From Solitalea agri (GTDB lineage Bacteria; Bacteroidota; Bacteroidia; Sphingobacteriales; Sphingobacteriaceae): DNA of 64,000 nucleotides. Position numbers and translations under genes: made by a program. This document shows positions 53,620-63,213 of the stretch, piece after piece. The DNA is taken from positions 62,001-126,000 of the forward strand of contig NZ_JAMWYS010000003.1 of the NCBI RefSeq assembly GCF_023914155.1, given 5' to 3'. Every line of letters begins with the position of its first letter. Positions within the stretch are counted from its first letter, which is position 1. The notes under the pieces were generated by a model. The model was not told the DNA's origin. It saw nothing but the letters and a program-made list of their open reading frames with translations, and made no database searches.

Positions 53620-55173
53620 TTACAAATATTTTCCTATCATCATTAAAATAATGCGCAGTGATACAAGAATAACCACAATACCAACCACTAACATTATGGT
53701 TTTAACAGGCAATTTACTTGATAATCGGGCGGCTATAGGGGCTGCAATAGAACCACCTATAATTAATCCTGCAATAACCTGAAAATGATCCAGGCCTATC
53801 ATTAGGATAAATGTAACGGAACTGGCAAATGACACAAAGAACTCTGTTAAATTCACCGAACCAATTGTATAACGGGCATTTCTTCCTCCGGCAATCAATG
53901 TTGAAGTTACAATTGGCCCCCAACCACCTCCACCTACTGAATCCATAAAACCTCCAAACCCAGCTAACCAACCAATTTTCTTCAGTTTTTTCTTTGCTTT
54001 TGATTTATTGATCACCTTTCTGATGATGATAACCCCTAAAACAAGTGTATAACAAGCTACAATTGGTTTCATTACATAGGCATAATCCTGCAATGAAGAA
54101 AGAATATAAGCACCTGCAATCGCTCCTAAAACTCCAGGAATAACCAAGGTTTTAAATAACTTGTTGTTTACATTACCAAATTTCAGATGACTGATACCTG
54201 AAACTCCCGTAGTGAAAATTTCTGAAGCATGCACACTGGCACTAGCAGCTGCGGGCGTAATACCAAAAGACATTAAGAATGTTGTGGCACTTACACCATA
54301 GGCCATTCCTAAAGCTCCATCAATCATCTGTGCAATAAATCCACCAATGATAAAAATAAATATTTCAGAGGTTACATGGGTTTGTGCCCAGTTTCCAACA
54401 GAAGTAAAATTATCAATAGTAGCATATTTACCCGCTAAAAAACCTAAAACCACCAGACCTACCGCCGAAAACACATAAGTTAACACGTTTACAATCTTGC
54501 GTCTTTTAGGGGTTTCGGGTTGTGTTCTTACCGCCAAAACAGACGTAATATCATTTAATTGACGTACCTTGTCAGCGAAATCTCCATTAAGTTTCTTACG
54601 GATAATCTCCATGTTGCTCAGCACATCGTCTATTTCATATGGGAATGCATCATTCAATAACTCTTTTACTCTTTTAGCAATAGTTGGTGATTTACCATTG
54701 GTTGAAATTGCTAGTTTCAAACTACCTTTCTGAACAACCGAACTCAGATAAAAATCACAATGTTCAGGTGTATCGGCGGCATTTACTAATACATTATTGC
54801 GCTGCCCTAGTTGGTAAATCTCCTCACTTTTAGCCCTATCGTTTACTGCAGCAATTACAAGATCTTTACCATCAAGATCCGTTTCTTCGAATTCTTTAAT
54901 TCTAAATGGAATTTCATATTCTTCCAAAAACTCTTTAACCTCTTGATTAAATTCTTTGGAAATCACTTCGATTTGAGCATCTGGACTATTACTCACTACT
55001 GCCCGAAGTTTCTCCAGTGCTACATTTCCTCCACCTATTATTAAGGTATTTAATTTCTCAAGTTTTAAAAAAACCGGAAAAAGATTGTTTCTTGGACGAT
55101 CATGCCCGATATATGGATGATGCGAAGCCGATTCTTCTGCTTGATTTGTTTTTTCGATTTCTGCTATTTCCAT
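53620..55173 (-). CDS. Siroheme synthase (Met8-like) fused to TSUP (TauE/SafE) transporter
   Basis: This 517-residue protein joins two functions. Residues about 28-215 are a precorrin-2 dehydrogenase/ferrochelatase domain: LNTLIIGGGNVALEKLRAVV (NAD-binding), the NAADTPEHCDFYLSSVVQKG loop with its catalytic aspartate, and LAISTNGKSPTIAKRVKELL. Residues about 225-517 are eight transmembrane segments of a TSUP permease (FIAQMIDGALGMAYGVSATT, SVGGGGWGPIVTSTLI). The enzyme half makes siroheme for sulfite reductase; the permease half probably moves sulfite, sulfate or a related anion. It overlaps cobA by 10 bp. Confidence 0.9.
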   Translation of the reverse strand: MEIAEIEKTNQAEESASHHPYIGHDRPRNNLFPVFLKLEKLNTLIIGGGNVALEKLRAVVSNSPDAQIEVISKEFNQEVKEFLEEYEIPFRIKEFEETDLDGKDLVIAAVNDRAKSEEIYQLGQRNNVLVNAADTPEHCDFYLSSVVQKGSLKLAISTNGKSPTIAKRVKELLNDAFPYEIDDVLSNMEIIRKKLNGDFADKVRQLNDITSVLAVRTQPETPKRRKIVNVLTYVFSAVGLVVLGFLAGKYATIDNFTSVGNWAQTHVTSEIFIFIIGGFIAQMIDGALGMAYGVSATTFLMSFGITPAAASASVHASEIFTTGVSGISHLKFGNVNNKLFKTLVIPGVLGAIAGAYILSSLQDYAYVMKPIVACYTLVLGVIIIRKVINKSKAKKKLKKIGWLAGFGGFMDSVGGGGWGPIVTSTLIAGGRNARYTIGSVNLTEFFVSFASSVTFILMIGLDHFQVIAGLIIGGSIAAPIAARLSSKLPVKTIMLVVGIVVILVSLRIILMMIGKYL

Positions 55174-55970
55174 CCTTGTTCAGTCTTAAGTGATGCTAAT
55201 TGCTCAAACAAATGAGAATTTCGGCCCAAACGAACCACTTCTCCAATAATTATTATTGCGGGATTTGATAACTGTTGTTCCTTAGCCATTGTTACCATTG
55301 ATTCAATAGTGCTGTAACCCGCCTTTTCGTTTGGTAATGAACCATTTTGAATAATGGCCACAGGAGTATCCTGTTTATTATTCGAACTAAATACTGCGGC
55401 AATTTCAGCCAGCTTGTGCATACCCATTAAAATAATTACGGTAGCTGATGATTGCGCAGCATGAATAATATCCTTTGACAGCTCACCAGCTGCAGTAGTT
55501 CCGGTTACCACCCAAAAACTTTCATTTGTACCACGAGCTGTAACAGGTATTTTTTGAAGCTCAGGAACTGAATAAAAAGAAGAAATACCAGGAATAACAA
55601 CGGTTTCAATACCAAAAGCCTCGGCGTAATCGATTTCTTCATAACCTCTCCCAAAAATAAACGGGTCACCTCCTTTTAATCGAACAACATGCCCTCTTTG
55701 AAAAGCTTTTTTAACGATCAATTGATTGATTTCATCCTGTTTCATTGAATGCTTACCGGCTCTTTTTCCTACAGATATCAACTCTGCATGTTTAGAAGCA
55801 TATTTCAGTAGTTCTTCATTTGCCAGTGCATCAAACAATATTACATCAGCCTCCGCAAGTGCTTTAAAACCTTTTATGGTAAGTAGGTCCGGATCACCCG
55901 GACCTGCGCCAACCAAAGTAAGCTTAGGGAATATATTATGAGTTTTTTGCATTTCTCTTTCTTTTAGCAT
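55164..55970 (-). CDS. cobA: Uroporphyrinogen-III C-methyltransferase
   Basis: This 268-residue enzyme adds two methyl groups to uroporphyrinogen III to make precorrin-2, the input of siroheme synthase. Signature parts are LVGAGPGDPDLLTIKGFKAL, VILFDALANEELL, LKGGDPFIFGRGYEE and PGISSFYSVPEL. The ATG at 55970 is used; an ATG six codons later (55952) is equally possible. It lies 4 nt after the sulfite reductase gene and overlaps the fusion gene by 10 bp, so the three are one operon. Confidence 0.95.
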   Translation of the reverse strand: MLKEREMQKTHNIFPKLTLVGAGPGDPDLLTIKGFKALAEADVILFDALANEELLKYASKHAELISVGKRAGKHSMKQDEINQLIVKKAFQRGHVVRLKGGDPFIFGRGYEEIDYAEAFGIETVVIPGISSFYSVPELQKIPVTARGTNESFWVVTGTTAAGELSKDIIHAAQSSATVIILMGMHKLAEIAAVFSSNNKQDTPVAIIQNGSLPNEKAGYSTIESMVTMAKEQQLSNPAIIIIGEVVRLGRNSHLFEQLASLKTEQGWK

Positions 55971-55974
55971 GAGC

Positions 55975-58077
55975 CTATTGTACTAAAGCACCCTCGCGAT
56001 ATTCTTTCACCAAATCGGTAAAGCCACGTGCCTGATCTAAGTAATATGCTGCAAAATCAGCTGAAGGCTCAGTTTTGTTAATTTGATACACTAGCTCTTC
56101 AAAACCAACCTGCAGTTTCAACTTGCCTGCACTTACAAAATTCTGGTCGAAGTCTCTAACTATACCGCTCTGCGTATTTGTTTTCACCCCTTCTGAAGTC
56201 AATAAAGCTTTTGCCGTATTGATGAATGAGGTATATGCATAATAAATACTATCGGAATAGTCTGCTTTTTCGAATGAATCTTGAGCATTTGCCAATTTCT
56301 CTTCCGAATCGAGTAATAAAGTAGCTACTAAATCAATGGTTACGCCAGCACACTCACCCACTCCTATGGCTTGTACATAAGGAGCAGTTTGTCCCCAATC
56401 GATAAAATCATCATCAGTAACCTTGTTTAAATCAGCTAATGGATTTAACAAGTCATAGAAATAAATTTTCCCTTTGCGTTGATAGTAGCTTAGGAAATAC
56501 TCACCATTTTCTCTATTTTCTTGGTAATCATTCAATAAATAGCGTAATACATCAGGTCCTCTTTTACTTGGTACTTTAATAACTTTATCTGCAACAGAAC
56601 CTAAACCATCCCCCAGAACACCACCACCGATCAATACCTGCAAAGCTGGTAAAACCAGTTTATCTTTCTTCAGACTAGAGCCATGAAATCCAATTGCGGC
56701 CATGGCATGCTGTCCGCAAGAATTAATACATCCGGAAATTTTAATGGTAATATCATTACTGTAAACAAACTCCGGATATTCTTCAAAAACTACCTTTTCA
56801 AGCTCTTTAGTAATCTCCGTTGAGTTTGAAATTCCCAGATTACAAGTATCAGTACCCGGGCACGAAGTAATATCAGCAGTGCTCTCAAAGCCTATTTCAG
56901 CCAAACCTAGCTGTTCAAGTCTAAAGAACAGATATGGCAAATGCTGAGCAGGAACATATTTTAATATTATCCCTTGAGTATTAGTTAACCTGATTTCATC
57001 AGCTGCTAATTCTTTAACTACCTCAATTAATTTACGAGCAACAGGAGTTTTAATATCGCCGTTTATAATTTTCAGACCTACAGCAAAATAACCTACCTGC
57101 TTTTGTTTATAAACATTTGTAGTAAGCCATTTTTCATATTTTACCCAATCAGAAATTTCAAAATCAGGTAAATCAATTACTGAAGGTGGCTGAAGTTCAT
57201 TTTTAACAGTTCCATCTATTTCAAACACCTTGGTTTTAATCGCAATTCGCTCTTCTTCCACCAGCTTCATAAAACCATCAAAACCAAGATCTTGCAAAAG
57301 ATATTTCATACGAGCTTTATGGCGTTTAGTGCGTTCTCCATAACGATCAAAAACACGTAAAACAGCTTCAGAAAAAGGAATGATCTGATCAACTGGCAAA
57401 AACTCATAAGCTATTTCAGCAAGATATGGCTGTGAGCCCAATCCTCCGGCTAACATTACTTTAAAACCCCTGATCTCTTTACCATCCACAATTTTTATCT
57501 TCGGAATAAACCCAAGGTCGTGCATAAATGTAAAGGCGGTATCCGATTCAGAAGATGAAAAGGCAATTTTAACCTTACGCCCCATTTCCTGGCAAACTGG
57601 GTTCCTAAGAAAATATTCAAATGCTGCCTGAGCATAAGGCGATACATCAAATAACTCAGCCGGATCAATACCAGCCATTGCCGACGCTGTTACGTTTCGA
57701 ACAGTGTTTCCACACGCCTCACGCAAAGTAATATCGTCCTGCTCTAGCTCGGCCCATAATTCAGGTGTACGATCTAAGCTTACATAGTGAATTTGAATAT
57801 CTTGACGAGTAGTAATGTGCAAGTTACCACGTGAATATTCATCTGAAACCTGACAGATACGCTCTAGTTGCGCCATACTTACTTTGCCATAAGGCAATTT
57901 AATACGCACCATTTGAACTCCTTGCTGACGTTGGCCATAGACTCCTCGCGCCAAGCGTAAACTGCGGAATTTCTCTTCATCAATCTTCCCCTCTCTGTAT
58001 AAACGTATTTTTCGTTCTAATTCAATAATATCACGTTCTACAATCGGGTTCTCAAGTTCTGTCCTAAAGCTTTGCAT
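55975..58077 (-). CDS. Siroheme sulfite reductase with C-terminal helical extension
   Basis: This 700-residue enzyme reduces sulfite to sulfide with siroheme and a 4Fe-4S cluster. The cluster ligands are C406 and C412 (TSCPGTDTCNLG) and C450 and C454 (SGCINSCGQHAM); arginine and lysine siroheme-pocket segments such as HITTRQDIQIHYV precede them. Similar proteins reduce nitrite, but the siroheme genes and CysG-TSUP neighbours favour sulfite. Residues 575-700 are an extra helical domain (DSIYYAYTSFINTAKALLTS) resembling HEPN without its RxxxxH motif. No cysH or cysD/N is in the window. Confidence 0.92.
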   Translation of the reverse strand: MQSFRTELENPIVERDIIELERKIRLYREGKIDEEKFRSLRLARGVYGQRQQGVQMVRIKLPYGKVSMAQLERICQVSDEYSRGNLHITTRQDIQIHYVSLDRTPELWAELEQDDITLREACGNTVRNVTASAMAGIDPAELFDVSPYAQAAFEYFLRNPVCQEMGRKVKIAFSSSESDTAFTFMHDLGFIPKIKIVDGKEIRGFKVMLAGGLGSQPYLAEIAYEFLPVDQIIPFSEAVLRVFDRYGERTKRHKARMKYLLQDLGFDGFMKLVEEERIAIKTKVFEIDGTVKNELQPPSVIDLPDFEISDWVKYEKWLTTNVYKQKQVGYFAVGLKIINGDIKTPVARKLIEVVKELAADEIRLTNTQGIILKYVPAQHLPYLFFRLEQLGLAEIGFESTADITSCPGTDTCNLGISNSTEITKELEKVVFEEYPEFVYSNDITIKISGCINSCGQHAMAAIGFHGSSLKKDKLVLPALQVLIGGGVLGDGLGSVADKVIKVPSKRGPDVLRYLLNDYQENRENGEYFLSYYQRKGKIYFYDLLNPLADLNKVTDDDFIDWGQTAPYVQAIGVGECAGVTIDLVATLLLDSEEKLANAQDSFEKADYSDSIYYAYTSFINTAKALLTSEGVKTNTQSGIVRDFDQNFVSAGKLKLQVGFEELVYQINKTEPSADFAAYYLDQARGFTDLVKEYREGALVQ

Positions 58078-58134
58078 ATCCTATTTATATAGTCTATAGA
58101 TTTTATGGATTATAATACAATTATAAGGCCTTTA

Positions 58135-58148
58135 TTTGATTAATCAAA
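58135..58148. promoter_or_regulatory. Palindrome TTTGATTAATCAAA upstream of sulfite reductase
   Basis: A perfect 14-bp palindrome lies 57 bp upstream of the sulfite reductase start. It could be an operator for the nearby Rrf2 protein or another regulator; no binding evidence exists. Confidence 0.4.
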
Positions 58149-58360
58149 ATCGAATGTGGAAATATAACAAGAAAGGACTTGTCTTTTTATTAAATCATTA
58201 ATAATATGTATAAATATTTAACACATTATTAATTACAAAAAGAATCTAATATATTATTTTGATTAAGGAAGGGAAATGGAATAAATAATTGACCGTAGCA
58301 AAACGTCTTCAGAATATAGGGAAATCTGAACACAAAGAGTTTTGTTTTGAAATAATAAAT

Positions 58361-58561
58361 TTAAAAAACCATAAGGTTTAAAACCACAGTTGTTAAAATA
58401 CCGGCTAACAATAAGATATGTCGTTCATCAAATTCTAGTTTAACTTCAATAGTAACTTCTTCGCCTTTTTTTAAAGCCTGAACTATTTCTCTGAAATTTC
58501 TCATGCCCTTTTGTACGAGCATAAAAAATAAAAGTTGTCTTTTAGATGTAAAAAACTGCAT
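58361..58561 (-). CDS. Possible small membrane protein
   Basis: This 66-residue frame (or 47 residues from an internal ATG at 58504) has a charged first part (IVQALKKGEEVTIEVKLEFD) and a hydrophobic C-terminal helix (HILLLAGILTTVVLNLMVF). The pattern looks like a tail-anchored protein rather than random sequence, but I do not recognise a family and no promoter was found. It lies between the sulfite reductase upstream region and a TonB receptor terminator. Confidence 0.4.
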   Translation of the reverse strand: MQFFTSKRQLLFFMLVQKGMRNFREIVQALKKGEEVTIEVKLEFDERHILLLAGILTTVVLNLMVF

Positions 58562-58594
58562 AACAACAACTTAGACTCAAAAGAACTAACCCTT

Positions 58595-58629
58595 AAAAAA
58601 AGCATAATCGATATTATTCGATTATGCTT
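58595..58629 (-). terminator. Terminator after the TonB receptor
   Basis: AAGCATAATCGA and TCGATTATGCTT form a 12-bp stem with a T run on the minus strand, about 110 bp past the receptor stop. Confidence 0.8.
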
Positions 58630-58739
58630 CTGTTATCAACCAATCGTAATTAATTACGCTCACGTAATTAAAAACATCTTTATATAGATGATCCGAAGTT
58701 GATCAAGCTTAGCGCTTTTCTACTCCTCCGGAATTCAAT

Positions 58740-61670
58740 TTATTTATTAAGCAATCCATCAAATGAAACCGCTACATAATACAAGCCACCTAGGGTAGGC
58801 CCACCTGCATATTGCAAATATTTGTGGTTGAAAAGATCAGTACCACCTACTTTTACCAATGCTTTGGCCTGAGGAATAGCTAGCGAAACCTGGGCGTCAA
58901 AGTTATGGATAGCATTTATCTGCCCTGTAACCAATGGGCTTTCCCATAAAAACGAGGTTTGCCATTTATAAAGAATGCTGAATCCTACGTTTTTAATCAC
59001 TTCACGATTACCGAATGATACATTACCTGACCATTCAGGAGTATTAAAGCCTGTTACAAATATGTCGGACTTATCATTCGCTTTCATTTTATTGTAACTT
59101 ACATTACCTCCAACCGTATATTTTTTATAAAAATTGTACGTCAATCCTAATGCTGATCCATAGTTATTGTAAGTATTTTTGGCATTGGTATAAACACGAT
59201 AACGGTCTTGGCCTTTACTTGCAGCATTTCCGCCTGTACCAGGATTTGGGTCACGGTTTCTGTCTACCATAGCCAAAACAGCAGCATCCGATCCAACTGT
59301 TTCACCTTTAGGAACATACACCTGAACCTGACCTAAAAAGCCTGTATAATTATTTGTATAAGCATCAAAATCCACTACTACCTTATTGTCGAACAATATG
59401 CTCTTATAGCCTATTTCAAATGAGTTAATCCGCTCAGGACTAGCATCAGGCAAATTTGCTACTTTTAATAGATCCCTGTTTGCCAAAGCTGCGGCATCAG
59501 TATTTCCTGCTGCTTTAACAGCTGCATTAAAGTTAACTACTGATGATTGAGTGTAACTATTATCTAAATATCCAAGGCCTTCGTTAATGTATGGCAAACT
59601 ACCAACCCGTTTAACCCTTCCGTTATTCACATATGATAGTGCTTCAAACAATGCAGGGAACCGGTACCCTTGTTGAAACGTTACCCTGATATTATGCTTT
59701 TGGGCAAGGGTATAAACAGCAGCAATACGTGGGGTCAATTTCGGATCAAACTCTGGATTATAATCAGCTCGTAATGAACCAAATATTTTTAATTTATCTT
59801 GAAAAAAGGTTTTTGTTACCTGGGCAAAACCTCCAAACTTTTTATAAGAAACATCATTACCAAAACTTCCATCTGGTAACGGTTTATTACGCTCTTCAAT
59901 TGAACGAGAGAAATCTACAAAGTTGTTTCCATCAGGAATTATATCGTAAAAACGAGCATCTGCTCCAATTAATAAATTGAAATATTTAACTTGTTTTGAT
60001 AAATCCCATTGGCTTTCTAAATTATACATACGGCTATTTTGAACCAAAGCTGCACCACCTGTTTCAGGTGCATCCGGAATAGTTGCTGATTTAATGTCCC
60101 AATTATTAATTGAAATGATTTTATTTTTCAAATCCTGAAAAGCCTGTGTTCCAGCCTGAACCCTACTTGCATCAGCAACCTGACGAGCATATTGAGTAGC
60201 TTCGGCTAAAATATCAGAAGTTAGCGCTCCTCCATGTTCTGCAGTATAATTAGCCAAGGCGGCTTTATATTTAGCACCCCAAACACTTGCACTACCTCCG
60301 CTGTATAAATCCATGTTATCAGCCAATGGTTTTACGTTAAATGAATCTCCCGTATCTTCCAATGACAAATATCCTCTTACCAGGAAGTTACTTCCCTTCA
60401 CTTCCAATTTGTGATTTTGGACGATCACATTATCCAGTTGGATTTTATTTCCGCGTTGAAAAACACCGTCCATTTTACCAATACGGTATGAATAGGCAGC
60501 TTCTATTTTATCATTGATTCGATAATGCAGGGCTGCGTCAAATTTCAGATTATCCACTTTTGGGCTTACCAAATCCTTTTCCCAGTAACCTGTTCTTGCC
60601 ACTGTTAATGTTTGATTAGCCTTTCCATCAATAGTTAATCCGGTAATAGATACGGTATTACTTCCTGCCAAAGCATCATCTCCATATTTATTCCAGCCAT
60701 CAAATACGGTATTATTAGGCCCATCCAACACAGGATAACCAGGGTTAGCTGTTTTTAAATTATTCGGATTTTGATCTAAGCGGGTATCTGACAACCAATC
60801 AACCCCTTGCATATAACTGGCGTTAATCTTAAATGCCCATTTATTATTAAATGCCTTAGCATAACGGATTGCTGTTTCGGTTAAATTGCTTATATCTCTA
60901 CCTGTACCGTCTCCTACGTGGTTTAACCCTGAGCGATTATAAATGCTCAATCCTTGATAAATAAAAGGGCTTTTAGTTAACAGGTTAGACATACCATTAA
61001 TGGCATTCATACCATACAATGCTGAAGCTGCTCCTGGAGTGATTTCCACACTTTGAATATCCAATTCAGTTGGACCTATCGCATTTCCGAGTGGAACACC
61101 TAAAGTAGCTGCCTGCATATCTACTCCGTCGACCAATTGCATGAACCTAAAGTTATTCGGGATGTTAAAGCCACGTGTATTAGGCACTTTAAAGGTTAAA
61201 CTCGAGGTAGTCATCTGAACACCCTTTACATTCTCCAATGCATCATAGAATGTTGGAGCAGGTGATTGCTTAATGGCCCGTATATCCAGCTTTTCAATCG
61301 CTACCGGAGATTTCAAAATACTCTCCTCCACCCTTGATGCTGTAACAACAACCTCATTTGCTTGAATATTAATACTAGAAAGATTGAGAGCTATCGATTC
61401 ATTAAGACTTTTAACTTCAAATTCTTGTGTTTGAAAACCGACTAATGAAACCTGCAATACAAATGGAAGTTTTTGGCGTGTTTTTAACTCAAACTTCCCT
61501 TCATTATTGGTTGCAGTTCCTGAATTTGTTCCTTTAATGTGAACTGAAACGCCACTTAAGGCATCATGGGAATCTTTATCTTTTATTGTCCCACTGATCA
61601 CTATCGCATCTTGGGCGAAAACACCCAGCGAAATGGTCAAAAGAATAGCTACTAGTAATGATTTTTTCAT
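58740..61670 (-). CDS. TonB-dependent outer membrane receptor
   Basis: This 976-residue protein has a signal peptide (ending LGVFAQ), a carboxypeptidase-regulatory-like domain (about 25-105: ISGTIKDKDSHDALSGVSVH), a plug (about 110-235: NEVVVTASRVEESILKSPVA, PGAASALYGMNAINGMSN) and a large barrel ending in GLYYVAVSFDGLLNK. No SusD-like lipoprotein follows, so it is not a standard Sus pair. It sits between the sulfite reductase operon and metZ, so uptake of a sulfur compound is conceivable but not shown; the ligand is unknown. Confidence 0.93.
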   Translation of the reverse strand: MKKSLLVAILLTISLGVFAQDAIVISGTIKDKDSHDALSGVSVHIKGTNSGTATNNEGKFELKTRQKLPFVLQVSLVGFQTQEFEVKSLNESIALNLSSINIQANEVVVTASRVEESILKSPVAIEKLDIRAIKQSPAPTFYDALENVKGVQMTTSSLTFKVPNTRGFNIPNNFRFMQLVDGVDMQAATLGVPLGNAIGPTELDIQSVEITPGAASALYGMNAINGMSNLLTKSPFIYQGLSIYNRSGLNHVGDGTGRDISNLTETAIRYAKAFNNKWAFKINASYMQGVDWLSDTRLDQNPNNLKTANPGYPVLDGPNNTVFDGWNKYGDDALAGSNTVSITGLTIDGKANQTLTVARTGYWEKDLVSPKVDNLKFDAALHYRINDKIEAAYSYRIGKMDGVFQRGNKIQLDNVIVQNHKLEVKGSNFLVRGYLSLEDTGDSFNVKPLADNMDLYSGGSASVWGAKYKAALANYTAEHGGALTSDILAEATQYARQVADASRVQAGTQAFQDLKNKIISINNWDIKSATIPDAPETGGAALVQNSRMYNLESQWDLSKQVKYFNLLIGADARFYDIIPDGNNFVDFSRSIEERNKPLPDGSFGNDVSYKKFGGFAQVTKTFFQDKLKIFGSLRADYNPEFDPKLTPRIAAVYTLAQKHNIRVTFQQGYRFPALFEALSYVNNGRVKRVGSLPYINEGLGYLDNSYTQSSVVNFNAAVKAAGNTDAAALANRDLLKVANLPDASPERINSFEIGYKSILFDNKVVVDFDAYTNNYTGFLGQVQVYVPKGETVGSDAAVLAMVDRNRDPNPGTGGNAASKGQDRYRVYTNAKNTYNNYGSALGLTYNFYKKYTVGGNVSYNKMKANDKSDIFVTGFNTPEWSGNVSFGNREVIKNVGFSILYKWQTSFLWESPLVTGQINAIHNFDAQVSLAIPQAKALVKVGGTDLFNHKYLQYAGGPTLGGLYYVAVSFDGLLNK

Positions 61671-61865
61671 TCTATTAAGTATAAGTTGATTGTTAATAAG
61701 TTGATTTACAGAAAACTGTTAAACGCCTCTGTTACAAAGGATGGATCTTTGTCAGCAGCAACAACAGGATAGTTTATAATATTGCAGTTGATTGTTTTTC
61801 ATCTTTAAGCTTCTTATAAAAACAAATATATATAAATTCTACAGATTTAGTAGACTATTTTAAAA

Positions 61866-61900
61866 TTTTTTTAGGGTAATTTAAAAATCACCCTAAAAAA
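61866..61900. repeat. Symmetric hairpin TTTTTTTAGGGT / ACCCTAAAAAA
   Basis: A 12-bp stem lies just after the metZ stop. U runs are inside the stem and precede it rather than following it, so it is not a typical terminator in either direction. Confidence 0.6.
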
Positions 61901-61906
61901 CCGTTT

Positions 61907-63088
61907 TTAAGCGATTTGAAGCTTAGAAACTTCTAATGCTTGTTCAATATCATGCAAAATATCGGCAATATGTTCTAAACCAATTGACACTCGAATAGCA
62001 CCCTGACTTATACCCACTTGCAGGCGCTCCTCTTCGGTAAGTTTCGAATGCGTACTTGAAGCCGGATGAGTAGCTATAGAACGAGTATCGCCCAAATTAG
62101 CTGAAATGGAGAACATCTTCAATGAGTCCATAAATTTACTTGCGCGCTCGTATCCACCTTTAACAACAAACGTTACAATCCCCCCTCCCGCTTTCATTTG
62201 CTTTTTAGCAATTTCATATTGCGGATGAGATTTTAGTAATGGATACTTAACCAATTCTATTTCTTCATTTTGTTCTAAAAACTCAGCCACTTTCAACGCA
62301 CTTTCACAATGACGATCCATACGAACGGCAAGTGTTTCAAGACTTTTCGACAAGATCCAAGCGTTAAATGGCGACATCGCTGGCCCTGAATGACGGGCGA
62401 ATGCTTCAATTTCACCAATTAACTTATTGCTACCCAAAATTAAACCACCAAGAGTTCTTCCTTGGCCGTCTATAAACTTAGTAGCAGAATGTATTGATAA
62501 ATCAGCGCCTAATTTTATCGGTTGTTGTAAATATGGAGTAGCAAAACAATTATCAACCACCAATAAAGCATTATGCTTTTTAGAAAGCTTCGCAAGCCAT
62601 TCCAAGTCAATAATATCAATACCTGGATTAGATGGCGTTTCAACGAATATCAATTTGGTATTCGGTTGAATTAGGGATTCCCATTCTTCCGGCTTATCTA
62701 AATCGGCATAGGATGAAGTTATACCCCATTTTGGAAAAATATTAACCAATAACTGGTGAGTGGAACCAAAAATAGAGCGGCTCGACAGCACATGATCCCC
62801 TGATTTAAGCAAAGCTGCAAAGGTGGTAAATATAGCTGCCATTCCTGTCGATGTAGCCCAACCGGTTTCAGATCCTTCCAAAACAGCCATTTTCTCAATT
62901 AATTCAGAAGTATTTGGATTTGAGTAACGACTGTAAATATTCCCTTCACGCTCATTGGCAAATAAAGCACGCATATCCTCTGCGTCATCAAACTTATAAC
63001 TAGAGGTTAAATAAATAGGTGCCGAATGTTCTTTAGCTCCTGATCGCTCTGCTTGAATTCTTATAGCGTTGGTTTCAAAATTTGACAT
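61907..63088 (-). CDS. metZ: O-succinyl/acetylhomoserine sulfhydrylase-type PLP enzyme
   Basis: This 393-residue enzyme belongs to the cystathionine-gamma-synthase/trans-sulfuration family and most likely makes homocysteine from an activated homoserine and sulfide. PLP-binding features: YSRYSNPNTSELIEKMAVLE, ATSTGMAAIFTTFAALLKSG, VVDNCFATPYLQQP, and the lysine of SIHSATKFIDGQGR. A cystathionine synthase role cannot be excluded. Control by a SAM-I riboswitch fits methionine synthesis and pairs it with the sulfite reductase nearby. Confidence 0.9.
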   Translation of the reverse strand: MSNFETNAIRIQAERSGAKEHSAPIYLTSSYKFDDAEDMRALFANEREGNIYSRYSNPNTSELIEKMAVLEGSETGWATSTGMAAIFTTFAALLKSGDHVLSSRSIFGSTHQLLVNIFPKWGITSSYADLDKPEEWESLIQPNTKLIFVETPSNPGIDIIDLEWLAKLSKKHNALLVVDNCFATPYLQQPIKLGADLSIHSATKFIDGQGRTLGGLILGSNKLIGEIEAFARHSGPAMSPFNAWILSKSLETLAVRMDRHCESALKVAEFLEQNEEIELVKYPLLKSHPQYEIAKKQMKAGGGIVTFVVKGGYERASKFMDSLKMFSISANLGDTRSIATHPASSTHSKLTEEERLQVGISQGAIRVSIGLEHIADILHDIEQALEVSKLQIA

Positions 63089-63213
63089 ATATTCTTATAA
63101 ATGAGTGAATGATTGTTTGTAAGGAATACAAAATGAACACAACAGCTCATTGCTATTAAGCATAAGCGTGTAAATACTCGGAAATGAAATTTTTGCTGTG
63201 ATCATTATCGTGT

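Noticed and set aside
58135-58148. FNR-type box upstream of sulfite reductase
   Set aside because: The half-sites TTGAT/ATCAA are separated by two rather than four bases, so the spacing does not fit FNR.
61866-61900. Intrinsic terminator after metZ
   Set aside because: The stem is strong, but A residues rather than U follow it on both strands.
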